A DNA stretch of 64,000 nt. It comes from Methylophaga nitratireducenticrescens (GTDB lineage: Bacteria; Pseudomonadota; Gammaproteobacteria; Nitrosococcales; Methylophagaceae). Below, in pieces: positions 17,518 through 25,905 of the stretch. A model generated the notes under the pieces. That model saw nothing but the letters and a program-made list of their open reading frames with translations, was not told the origin of the DNA and searched no databases. The stretch's first letter is position 1. Each line of letters opens with the position of its first letter. The stretch spans positions 186,001 to 250,000 of the forward strand of contig NC_017857.3 in NCBI RefSeq assembly GCF_000260985.4, read 5' to 3'. A program made the position numbers and the translations under genes.

Positions 17518-19947
17518 TTAAAAACTATACCTAGCATTGGCAGTAATCGTTCTACGGTCTCCATAGTAACAATCCGCGTTTTCTGAACGACAACGCGCGA
17601 TATATGTTTTATCAGTAAGGTTTTTTGCGTCTAGACTAAAATCCCAGTCGTCGAACGAGTAACCTATGGTTGCATCAAAGAGTGTGACAGAAGGTAACAA
17701 CGGACCATCTCCAGCACCAACAATATTTCCTTTATAGCGGACACCTGCACCGAGACGTATCCCCATAGGAAGTTGGTATTGTCCCCAAAGTGTGGCAAGC
17801 TTTTCTGGCATATGAGGAATTCGGGTATCTGCACCTTTGTCTTGTGCATCCAGATCTGTGTAGCTAGCTTGTAATGTCAGGTTCTGCCATGCTTTTTTCG
17901 CTTCTATTTCCCAACCTTTGACAGCCGCACCGATTTGTTGCACACCACCAAAAGTGAAACCATCTGAAACGCGGTTTTCTTGTTCAATATCAAAGTAAGC
18001 GAATGTGAGCCCTACGTCTTGCTCTGGAGAAAGGTATTTAATACCCAGCTCCCTTTGCTCTCCTTTGGTAGGTTTCAGAATATTGCTGGCGGCTGTACCA
18101 TCGTTGCCTGTGTTAGGAGTGAAAGACTCTGCATAGCTAACATAAGGAGATATACCATTATCAAAGTTGTACATTATCCCAGCTTGTTTTGTGGTTTCCG
18201 TTTCCTTATGAGTGATATTTGGAGCATCGACATTTAGTTGAGTGTTTTGATAATTGTCATGGCGCAATGCGATAGAAAGCGACCAGTTATTAAGTGTAAT
18301 ATGATCAGCGAGATACAAGCCAGTTTGTTTAATTTCACTGTCATTGAGATCAAAAGGGTTAACGACTTCGCTTTGAACATTGCCATAGCTTGGCTCGTAA
18401 AGGTTAAACTCGCCCCCTTGCCCTATGCCAAGGAAAAAATTGTCCGATTCACTTAATGACTTAAAATAATCTATACCAACACTCATACTGTGCTGAGTTA
18501 AGCCCGTCGTAAAGTTTCCCTTAAGGTGTACATCAAGATTAGTAAGTTTATTATCGGTATCCAATGTACGCACAATCCGCGTGATATTGCCGTCTGCATT
18601 GGGTTGGTTACTGGCACTGAAAAATGGCGTTCGATGAGAGCGAAAAGTTGATGATGACTCACTTTGTCTGGCTGAAGCGCTCAGTTGCCATGTATCCGTA
18701 AGAGTATGGTCAATAAATAAAGACATTTCCGTGGTGTCTTTATCCAAGCGATCCCAATCTGGCTCCCCAACGAAGGTACTGGTTGAAATTTTGCCTCTCG
18801 AAGCGGATTCCAGAGAGCCAGACTGGGGGAGAAACTGCTCACCCATGATGCTGTCATCTTCTTGGTGATGCAGGTGTAGTGTAACCTTGGTTTTATCGCT
18901 GGGTTTCCACGTAAAGCTGGGCGCCAGAAAGTAGCTGTCATCGTTGACATAGTCCACTTGGGTATCACTGTCCCGTTGTAGTCCAACAATACGATATAAG
19001 AATTTTCCGTCATCGGTTAACGCTCCTGTACTGTCAAAAGCAGCTTGCTTTCGATCATAGCTACCGCCCTGTAGCCACACTTCGTGTTGTGAGTCAGCTT
19101 GAGGAAGCTTGGTCGTTGTATTGAGTATTCCGCCTAGTCCACCTTGGCCATACATGGCGGCACTAGGTCCTTTGAGAACCTCAATATTATCAAGGGAATA
19201 GACGTTTACCCGAGGCCCGCCCTCGCCACCATAGCCTCGTAATCCATCACGATAATTGACAAGATCATCAACACCACGAATAGTGATCCAATCTGCACGA
19301 GTAGAAAAACCGGAGTTGCCCGAGTGAACCCCTGGTGTGTAAAGCAAAGCTTCATCTACAGTTTTGGCGCCAGTCTCGCGAATAAACTCTTTATCTATAA
19401 TGGAAATGGAAGCAGGTGTTTCTTTTACGCTAGTGCCAAATTTACTGATGCTTGAAGGAGCGTTTAGTGACATGATGGAAGTGTTCTTTTCCGCAGCAGC
19501 ACCAACGATCAATGCTGGCAAGGTTATTTCGCTCTTTACCTCCCCCGAGGAGGCGATTAAATATCCTCCACTTCCTATATGACTGAGCTGTAATCCGCTA
19601 TTTACCAGTAACATACTCAGAGCTTCATCAACTGTATATCGTCCGTTTATTCCCTCCGTTGTTAACCCTTGCAACAAAGCAGCGTCGTAGGTCAGGTTTA
19701 CACCAGCACGACGGGCAAAGCTATCCAAAGCTTGATGAAGCTGTCCGGCTGGTACGCTAAATATTTTACTGTCGGTTTCAATCACGCCGTTTGATTGGCT
19801 TTCGGCATAAGCGGTTTGGCTAACCATTGCGCCACCCAGCAGACAGACAATGTTTATTTTCAGCATAGTCGATAAGACCGGATATCGCAGTCGATGATGA
19901 GCTATTGGCATTTTGGGGGGAATGGCTAAGCAAGCAGTCATAATCAT
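17518..19947 (-). CDS. module C: STN-containing TonB-dependent siderophore receptor
   Basis: About 809 residues from the ATG at 19947, which is preceded by GAGAGAGAA. The frame stays open to 20076, but that start would add 43 residues without signal-peptide character. STN domain at about 60-115 of the shorter form (FSVPAGQLHQALDSFARRAG), TonB-box-like LPALIVGA, plug with LKGPSAAMYGQGGLGGILN, and a FoxA/FpvA-like barrel ending in Phe. Its own sigma factor gene is interrupted by an amber codon, so signalling by this receptor may be lost or rerouted. Confidence 0.88.
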   Translation of the reverse strand: MIMTACLAIPPKMPIAHHRLRYPVLSTMLKINIVCLLGGAMVSQTAYAESQSNGVIETDSKIFSVPAGQLHQALDSFARRAGVNLTYDAALLQGLTTEGINGRYTVDEALSMLLVNSGLQLSHIGSGGYLIASSGEVKSEITLPALIVGAAAEKNTSIMSLNAPSSISKFGTSVKETPASISIIDKEFIRETGAKTVDEALLYTPGVHSGNSGFSTRADWITIRGVDDLVNYRDGLRGYGGEGGPRVNVYSLDNIEVLKGPSAAMYGQGGLGGILNTTTKLPQADSQHEVWLQGGSYDRKQAAFDSTGALTDDGKFLYRIVGLQRDSDTQVDYVNDDSYFLAPSFTWKPSDKTKVTLHLHHQEDDSIMGEQFLPQSGSLESASRGKISTSTFVGEPDWDRLDKDTTEMSLFIDHTLTDTWQLSASARQSESSSTFRSHRTPFFSASNQPNADGNITRIVRTLDTDNKLTNLDVHLKGNFTTGLTQHSMSVGIDYFKSLSESDNFFLGIGQGGEFNLYEPSYGNVQSEVVNPFDLNDSEIKQTGLYLADHITLNNWSLSIALRHDNYQNTQLNVDAPNITHKETETTKQAGIMYNFDNGISPYVSYAESFTPNTGNDGTAASNILKPTKGEQRELGIKYLSPEQDVGLTFAYFDIEQENRVSDGFTFGGVQQIGAAVKGWEIEAKKAWQNLTLQASYTDLDAQDKGADTRIPHMPEKLATLWGQYQLPMGIRLGAGVRYKGNIVGAGDGPLLPSVTLFDATIGYSFDDWDFSLDAKNLTDKTYIARCRSENADCYYGDRRTITANARYSF

Positions 19948-19993
19948 TTCTCTCTCGGTTAAGTAAATAAGTTTGGCTCCATTCAGAGCCGTC

Positions 19994-20024
19994 TTATCAA
20001 ACAGACCGGATGAAAATCTTAATC
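19994..20024 (-). promoter_or_regulatory. candidate FecI-type promoter before receptor C
   Basis: The minus-strand stretch GATTAAGATTTTCATCCGG plus the next 12 bases aligns with 28403-28433 before receptor E at 22 of 31 positions, sharing GATT..GATT, CGG and CTGTT.GATA. Conservation at the same place before two receptor genes suggests an ECF sigma promoter. Confidence 0.45.
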
Positions 20025-20082
20025 CCCTCATTTTTGTTGAAATGATTTTTCTGGTAATACTCCACGGTGAGCTCACCCTCTT

Positions 20083-21081
20083 TTAGCCGGGCGATACCGA
20101 GACCCAAAAACGGGTGCGGTAGTTGAGCTTGATAGGTTGGGTCTGAACTAGAAACTGTAATGCCTGATCGGTATTTTTCAAATGAAAAATACCGGAAACC
20201 CGAAGTTCTTTAATTCGTGGGTCGCAATGCACTACTCCATGACGATAACGAGCCAGTTCGGTTAACAAATCCGCCAATCGAATATTCTGACCGGCAATCA
20301 CACCATCGGCCCAGGCATCATCCTCAAAGCCGGAATTTGCTGCTGCTTGCGTTTTATCTACTGTTAACCAACGACGTTCTCCTGCTGGGACTATCAATGA
20401 TTCATTACTGTTGGCCGGATGCAATTCAACAGCACCTTGTTGAACGCTGACTAACGCCCGATCTTGCTCCAGCTTGACCACAAAACGGGTACCCAAAGCT
20501 TGTAGTTTGCCAACAGGCGTTTGCACCCAAAACGGACGTTTATTGGAAAAGGCATCATCAACCCCGGTGGTAATAAGAATTTCTCCACGATGCAGAATAA
20601 TCGTGCGTTGTGTTGGATCGAGTTCCGTGCTGATAGCCGTACCGGTGTTGAGCTGGATGACGCTGCCATCTGCCAGTGTCACCGTTCGTTGCTCACCAAT
20701 TGCAGTACTGGCATCCGCTAACAATCGTTGCCAGGGCGTGTGCTGATGTGCGAGCCAGCCACTCATCGCAAAAACACCGGATAACGACAATAATTTAAGT
20801 GCCTGACGGCGATCCAGATGAAGAGTTTGTCGCGTGGCTTCTACTTTATTCAGCGTCTGTAAGGCCAGCTTTTCCGGTAATGAGGAAAATTCTGCCTGCA
20901 TCAAACGGATACGTTGCCAGGCTTTGGCATGCAGTGGATCAGCGTTTAACCAGGCTTCAAAGGCCTGCTGATTTTGTTCAGAGACGTGATTGTAATTTAG
21001 CTTAACGGCCCAGAGGATGGCATCATCCACAATTGCATCCGGTAAGGACTCACCATTAAGCGTCCCGTTTACATCGGTCAT
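20083..21081 (-). CDS. module C: FecR-like anti-sigma factor/regulator
   Basis: 332 residues: DUF4880 N-terminus (AFEAWLNADPLHAKAWQRI), hydrophobic segment near 95-110, FecR domain with VTLADGSVIQLNTGTAI and ALGTRFVV, and the C-terminal LRVSGIFHLKNTDQALQFL region. It overlaps the stop of the interrupted sigma gene by four bases. The frame is intact although its partner sigma gene is broken, which suggests the sigma mutation is recent. Confidence 0.92.
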   Translation of the reverse strand: MTDVNGTLNGESLPDAIVDDAILWAVKLNYNHVSEQNQQAFEAWLNADPLHAKAWQRIRLMQAEFSSLPEKLALQTLNKVEATRQTLHLDRRQALKLLSLSGVFAMSGWLAHQHTPWQRLLADASTAIGEQRTVTLADGSVIQLNTGTAISTELDPTQRTIILHRGEILITTGVDDAFSNKRPFWVQTPVGKLQALGTRFVVKLEQDRALVSVQQGAVELHPANSNESLIVPAGERRWLTVDKTQAAANSGFEDDAWADGVIAGQNIRLADLLTELARYRHGVVHCDPRIKELRVSGIFHLKNTDQALQFLVQTQPIKLNYRTRFWVSVSPG

Positions 21082-21587
21082 GCTTCATATCTGCATTCAT
21101 AGCAACGACGTAACGCTTTGGCGATATAGCGTTTTACCGTGGCCAATGACACATCGAGTTTTTTGGCAATCTGGGGACAGGTAAATCCTTCCAGTTGAGC
21201 TAACAAAAAGGCTTGGCGAATGGATGGCTTTAACGAATCCAGCACCCGATCAATGGTATTAAGCGTTTCCAAAAACAGCAGTTGGGTTTCTGGTGAGGGA
21301 GCCTCTTCTTCTGGCAGAATGGACAATATTTCTAACCAAGTACGTTCCAGCTCACGGCGACGCCAATGATCAATCACCAGTCCACGGGCAATACTGGAGA
21401 GAAACGCCTTTGGCTATTTGGGCTGTATGGATTGCTGGCGATTAAGCAGCCTGACAAATACATCTTGCGCCAGATCAGCCGCATCAAAGCGATTACCTAA
21501 TTTCGCAAGCAGCCAACTTTGCAACCAATTATGGTGGTCGCTGTACAACGTCAACACGTCCTGTTGTGGATTTATCTGTCTAGCCAA
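21078..21587 (-). pseudogene. module C: FecI-family sigma factor with in-frame amber codon
   Basis: The reading from a TTG at 21587 (AGGA nearby, TAA directly upstream in frame) gives a complete FecI-like sigma factor: LYSDHHNWLQSWLLAKLG, DLAQDVFVRLLNRQQ, then TAG at 21416-21414, then PKAFLSSIARGLVIDHWRRR and a normal sigma-4 region. The paralogues have an ordinary residue at this position (for example EPRAYL or APKAYL), so a single base change made the stop; no frameshift is involved. Restart at the GTG at 21377 would give only the C-terminal 99 residues without sigma-2. Promoter and downstream genes are intact. Confidence 0.88.
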
Positions 21588-21628
21588 CGTTTTTTATCCT
21601 GCTGGGATAAGGGGTAAACTCGCCATAA

Positions 21629-21679
21629 TTGCGAATAGGAATTGTTCGCAATTATATTGACCTCTGCCGGTACATGCAA
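21629..21679 (-). promoter_or_regulatory. module C sigma-gene promoter and palindromic operator
   Basis: On the minus strand TTGCAT (21679-21674), 17 bp, and a perfect TATAAT (21656-21651). A palindrome with arms TTGCGAA and TTCGCAA (21629-21635, 21645-21651) abuts the -10. It is closely related to the module B promoter region but matches the Fur consensus poorly. Confidence 0.75.
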
Positions 21680-21743
21680 ATAAACGGCAGATATCCATCA
21701 GTCAGTTCAGCATCAGACTACAATTTGATAACGGTAAAAATAA

Positions 21744-21778
21744 AAAACCGCCAAGCAATTTTTTGCCTGACGGTTTTT
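21744..21778 (-). terminator. terminator after receptor D
   Basis: AAAAACCGCCAAGCA pairs with TGCCTGACGGTTTTT with two mismatches, followed on the minus strand by a T-rich tail. It lies between receptor D and the module C promoter and separates the two transcripts. Confidence 0.8.
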
Positions 21779-21794
21779 GAGATGAATAAACCGG

Positions 21795-24221
21795 CTACCA
21801 GTTGTAGGTTGCTGTCACGACTGCTGAGCGTTCTACTCCGTAGAAGCAGGCATAAGAGCAGGTGGCATACTCCTTATCAAAGACATTGTTGATATTTAAT
21901 GCCAGCGACCATTCAGGAGTAAGGCTGTAATTCACTACCGCGTCCACCACGGTAAACCCTGGTGCTTCATAGGTGTTTGCAAGATTATAGCTTCTGCCGT
22001 AATAACGTGCCCCAGCCCCTAAGCCAAGACCGGGGACAGTCTCTCTAAACTTATAATCTGCCCATAATGACGCCATATGCCTTGGCACTGCACCAAAGCG
22101 ATTGCCTTCCGTACCACTATTACTCTCGGTGACTGCATTATCGATATAGCCATACGAGGCAATCAGATTCAGGTTATTGGTTAAATTGGCTCTGGCTTCC
22201 AGTTCAAAACCTTTCGATTCCACCTCTCCTTCCTGAATGGAAAAGGCTGTATTATCCAAATCTGTAGTAGTGACGTTTTTCTGGGTCAATTTATAAACAG
22301 AAGCCGTGATGGATAATGCCTGGCCTTCAGGTTGATATCTCAAGCCGATTTCATATTGCTCACCTTCTGTCGGTTGAAAAGCCGAACCGTTGGCATCCTG
22401 ACCACCTGGAGGAGATTCAAATGACTCCGAATAACTTATATAGGGCGCAAGACCATTATCAAACAGATAAACCAAGCCCACCCGACCTGTAAAAGCATCA
22501 TCGTTATAATCTTCGGTAGTTATGTTTGTTAATTTATTTTTTGAATCTGACTCAATTTTATCGTACCGACCTCCGAGCATAACCACCCATTTATCAGCAA
22601 TCTTGATGTGTTCCTGGGCATAAAGACCCAGTTGCTTGCTGTCCTGTTTACCATGGCCTGCTGGAGTATTGTTGAGCGTAACAACTGAACCGTAGACCGG
22701 ATTAAAAAGATTTAGGTCAGCTACGCTGCCGCCGTATTGCACCCGCTCGAAGGACTGTTCTGTATAATCCAGCCCCACCAGTGAGGTATGTTGGCTAGCA
22801 CCCAGATCCCACTTAATTTCCAATTGGTTATCAATGCTCCAGGAGCGGTTCTCATCAGCGCGAGCTGTTGCGCCGCGGGAAACCAATTGTTGACTGGCAT
22901 CCACAGCACCAGCGCCAACATAGTTCCAGTCCGTCTTCCCATCAAAGTGGAGAAAGTTCTGACGAAAAGTCATCTGGTCATTAATATCATGCCTTAGCAA
23001 GTAACCGAGCGTGTGGTTTTGCACGTCATATTTGTCGAAGTCAGGTTCACCAATAAAGCGGTCGCGGTCGATATCGCCATTGATATTATCCAGCACAGTT
23101 CCTTCCGCCGGCAGGCCATAGACAAAGCCAGTTTCATTATTTTGATAGTTGGCAAGTAACGTCAGGCTGGTATCGTCATTAGGTTCCCAGCGCACCGATC
23201 CCTGCACAAATTCACGATCATCGGGAACATAGTCAGTCATGGTATCGCTACGTCTGACAAGTCCTGTCATCCGATATGAGAGGCCGCCATCTTCGGTTAA
23301 TGCCCCGGCAAAGTCCCCTGCCAACTGCTTACGATCAAAACTTCCCGCCTGCACTTTTAACTCACGCAAGGGCTCTGTCTGGGGTTGTTTGGTCACCATA
23401 TTTACAATGCCCCCCGGCGCAGCATTTCCATATAACACTGATGCCGGGCCTTTTAGAATTTCTATTCTTTCCATCGCATAGGGTTCAGAAACGCCGCTGA
23501 AGGTATTTCGTGAAAGCTTAGCTCCATTCAAATACATTGGGGCAGAGCCGGTTACGTTAAAGCCACGAATAATCATCCCATCACTGCTTGTATTATCACC
23601 GCCCATAGGCACCACGCCAGGTGTATATTTCATTACCTGATGCAATGACTCGGCATTTTGAATGGTAATCTGATCCGCTGTCACAATCGACACTGACTGT
23701 GGCGTTTCAATTAATGGAATATCAGCTTTAGTAGCGGTAATACTTTGCTTTGCCACATAACCGCTTACAGGTCCTAACCCCGCCTCAGAATAGGCTGCAG
23801 CCGAAACATTCACTCTGGGCAGTACAACTTCATCAGAAGTTTTTTCTGCCGCTTCAACCCGATAGCTGTTCTGATTAAGTACGATGATTTGCAAAGATTT
23901 ACCGGCCAGTAATTTATTCAGCCCCTGTTCGACAGAGTACTGGCCTGAGAGCGTTTCTGTTTGCTGACCCCGGACTAAGTCTGGATTAAAAGACAGGGTA
24001 ATATCAGCCTGGCTGGCAAACTGGTTCAGTGACTGTGCCAGTGGACCGGCTGGAATTTGAAACGTTTGCTGTTGGGAAACAGTGGCTTCAGCGGCGAGTA
24101 ATGTGGTTAAGGGTAAAGCTGCGGTTACAACAACCGTAGCGATAAGTGCTGCTTTTATTGACTGATTGAGCAGTGTCGGCTTTTTTAAGGCTTTCGCCTG
24201 TATGGGTTGAGCAGAGTTCAT
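21795..24221 (-). CDS. module D: STN-containing TonB-dependent siderophore receptor
   Basis: 808 residues: signal peptide (to about 44), STN domain (about 55-108, FQIPAGPLAQSLNQFASQAD), TonB-box-like LPRVNVSA, plug with LKGPASVLYGNAAPGGIVN, and a barrel ending in Trp. FoxA/FhuE-like, and of the same subgroup as receptor A (shared motifs LIETPQSVSIVTADQI and FEPSEGEQ-type loops). It is transcribed after fecI and fecR D. Confidence 0.92.
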   Translation of the reverse strand: MNSAQPIQAKALKKPTLLNQSIKAALIATVVVTAALPLTTLLAAEATVSQQQTFQIPAGPLAQSLNQFASQADITLSFNPDLVRGQQTETLSGQYSVEQGLNKLLAGKSLQIIVLNQNSYRVEAAEKTSDEVVLPRVNVSAAAYSEAGLGPVSGYVAKQSITATKADIPLIETPQSVSIVTADQITIQNAESLHQVMKYTPGVVPMGGDNTSSDGMIIRGFNVTGSAPMYLNGAKLSRNTFSGVSEPYAMERIEILKGPASVLYGNAAPGGIVNMVTKQPQTEPLRELKVQAGSFDRKQLAGDFAGALTEDGGLSYRMTGLVRRSDTMTDYVPDDREFVQGSVRWEPNDDTSLTLLANYQNNETGFVYGLPAEGTVLDNINGDIDRDRFIGEPDFDKYDVQNHTLGYLLRHDINDQMTFRQNFLHFDGKTDWNYVGAGAVDASQQLVSRGATARADENRSWSIDNQLEIKWDLGASQHTSLVGLDYTEQSFERVQYGGSVADLNLFNPVYGSVVTLNNTPAGHGKQDSKQLGLYAQEHIKIADKWVVMLGGRYDKIESDSKNKLTNITTEDYNDDAFTGRVGLVYLFDNGLAPYISYSESFESPPGGQDANGSAFQPTEGEQYEIGLRYQPEGQALSITASVYKLTQKNVTTTDLDNTAFSIQEGEVESKGFELEARANLTNNLNLIASYGYIDNAVTESNSGTEGNRFGAVPRHMASLWADYKFRETVPGLGLGAGARYYGRSYNLANTYEAPGFTVVDAVVNYSLTPEWSLALNINNVFDKEYATCSYACFYGVERSAVVTATYNW

Positions 24222-24247
24222 GGAGCTTCCTTTTCAGCGTAAATGGT

Positions 24248-24266
24248 GGAAATGAGATTCATTTAC
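24248..24266. promoter_or_regulatory. Fur-like box before receptor D
   Basis: GGAAATGAGATTCATTTAC in the 75-bp gap between fecR D and its receptor resembles the Fur boxes before the sigma genes. It may give the receptor its own iron control. A CTTCGG motif lies just upstream on the minus strand (within 24266-24288). Confidence 0.45.
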
Positions 24267-24296
24267 TACTGATGCCGAAGCAGCTGAAAAAAAGGT

Positions 24297-25262
24297 TCAT
24301 TTATTTTTCGTCACAGTTACCCAATATGGACTGCGATATACCACGCTGACCGGAAAGCTGTGAGCAATGTTGCTGAGAGCAATATCGGTATCACTGAGTT
24401 GAAAAACACCGGATATCCGCAGCTCTGCCACTGCTGGATCACATCTCAACCATCCTCGACGATAACGGGATAACTCGGAAATAACCTCGCCTAAAGGTTG
24501 GTTGTCGACCATCAATTGTTTTTGCGTCCAAGCGGTTGCAATTGATGATGTGCTTGCTGTGACAGGCTCAATTTCCATTTTGGAAAACTGGCTTTGCTGG
24601 CCTGCTGTGATGCGTTGAAGCTTATCCGTCGCAGCCGTATGAATTTCTACTGCATCCTGCTGTACGGCTACCTGAGAATATTCTGAACTTAACCGCACCG
24701 TGAACACCGTTCCCAAAGCATGAATTTGCCCATGTTCTGTTCTGACTGATAAGGGTCGGGCCAATACGTCACTGGCTGTTGTGATCTGGATTTCACCTTG
24801 CAGCAGTTCAATGAGTCGCTGGTTTTCATCAAACAACACATTCACCGCGCTGCGGGTATTCAATATCAGCTTGCAGCCATCTGCCAGCATGACTTCACGT
24901 AATTCTCCGGTCGTCGTCTGATAATCGGCGGTCCAGGATGATATGGGTGAATGTTGATAGACCAGCCAACTCCCGGTTGGAATAACAAGCAATGCGCTGA
25001 TGGCTTTAATAAGGTTACGCCGCTGAGCCTGTTTTCGGCTCAATACAGAAAGACCTAGTTTTTCTGGCACTTGATCAAAGGATTGATTTAATTGTTGAGC
25101 GGCTTGCCAGGCACGTTGATGATCAGCACTTTGCGCACACCATTGCTGTAACTGATTTTGTTCACTTGCAGTTAAAGGTTGTTCCTGTATTTTGACCAGC
25201 CAGTCAGCTGCTTCGGCAATGATTTGTGCTGGCGGGACTTTGGCCTCCATGTCGCTCACCAT
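24297..25262 (-). CDS. module D: FecR-like anti-sigma factor/regulator
   Basis: 321 residues: DUF4880 N-terminus (EAADWLVKIQEQPLTASEQN), a hydrophobic segment near 88-102, FecR domain with VMLADGCKLILNTRSAV and ALGTVFTV, and the C-terminal LRISGVFQLSDTDIALSNI region. It overlaps the sigma gene by seven bases. An internal ATG at 25250 is an alternative start. Confidence 0.92.
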   Translation of the reverse strand: MVSDMEAKVPPAQIIAEAADWLVKIQEQPLTASEQNQLQQWCAQSADHQRAWQAAQQLNQSFDQVPEKLGLSVLSRKQAQRRNLIKAISALLVIPTGSWLVYQHSPISSWTADYQTTTGELREVMLADGCKLILNTRSAVNVLFDENQRLIELLQGEIQITTASDVLARPLSVRTEHGQIHALGTVFTVRLSSEYSQVAVQQDAVEIHTAATDKLQRITAGQQSQFSKMEIEPVTASTSSIATAWTQKQLMVDNQPLGEVISELSRYRRGWLRCDPAVAELRISGVFQLSDTDIALSNIAHSFPVSVVYRSPYWVTVTKNK

Positions 25263-25753
25263 AATAATGTCAGGCAGTGAATAAACGCCTGTTGCATATC
25301 GCGTTTTACCGTACTTAATGAAACGTCGGTCAGTTTAGCAATCTGTGCATATGTCAGCCCTTCCAGCTGCGATAACAGGAAGATGGTTTTGACACGCGCT
25401 GGCAACCGGTTTATCAGAGCGTCCAGCTGCTCCAGAGTTTCACGAATTAACAGCCGTTCTTCTTCCGAAATCATGGTGATTTCCGGCATATTAGCCAAGG
25501 CATTCTGATAGGCATTTTCCAGTGATCGACGACGAAAGTAATCAATCACCAGCCCGTTGGCAACGGTACGCAGATAGGCCCGAGGCTGTTCTGGAGTAAA
25601 GTCTGTTTGTTTGTGTTGAGCCTGCAATAAACGAACAAACGTATCTTGCGCCAGATCCGCGGCACGCTGATCGCAACCAACTTTTTGATATAGCCATCCC
25701 CGAAGCCAATTATGATGGTCTTTATAAATGGTTTCCAATTGTGTTGGAGGCAT
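25256..25753 (-). CDS. module D: FecI-family ECF sigma factor
   Basis: 165 residues. Sigma-2: IYKDHHNWLRGWLYQKVGC and DLAQDTFVRLLQ; linker EQPRAYLRTVANG; sigma-4: FLLSQLEGLTYAQIAKLTDV. Full length for the family. GGAGG is absent before the ATG, so initiation may be moderate. A promoter with a Fur box lies 26 bases upstream. Confidence 0.93.
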   Translation of the reverse strand: MPPTQLETIYKDHHNWLRGWLYQKVGCDQRAADLAQDTFVRLLQAQHKQTDFTPEQPRAYLRTVANGLVIDYFRRRSLENAYQNALANMPEITMISEEERLLIRETLEQLDALINRLPARVKTIFLLSQLEGLTYAQIAKLTDVSLSTVKRDMQQAFIHCLTLLW

Positions 25754-25778
25754 ACGTCGTGGGCAAACTACAGTTAAT

Positions 25779-25818
25779 GAGAATGAGATACATTAACGTC
25801 TTATCAATTAACTGACAA
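25779..25818 (-). promoter_or_regulatory. module D sigma-gene promoter with Fur box
   Basis: Fur box GAGAATGAGATACATTAAC (25779-25797) overlaps a minus-strand -10 TAATGT (25795-25790), with -35 TTGTCA at 25818-25813 and a 17-bp spacer. Confidence 0.7.
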
Positions 25819-25905
25819 GCATAGAAAAACAATACTTATGGATTAAATGAATAAGCCCTGTATCACCATTTTAACCGGGGAAAAAGTGATCCAGGGCCTG
25901 GGCTT

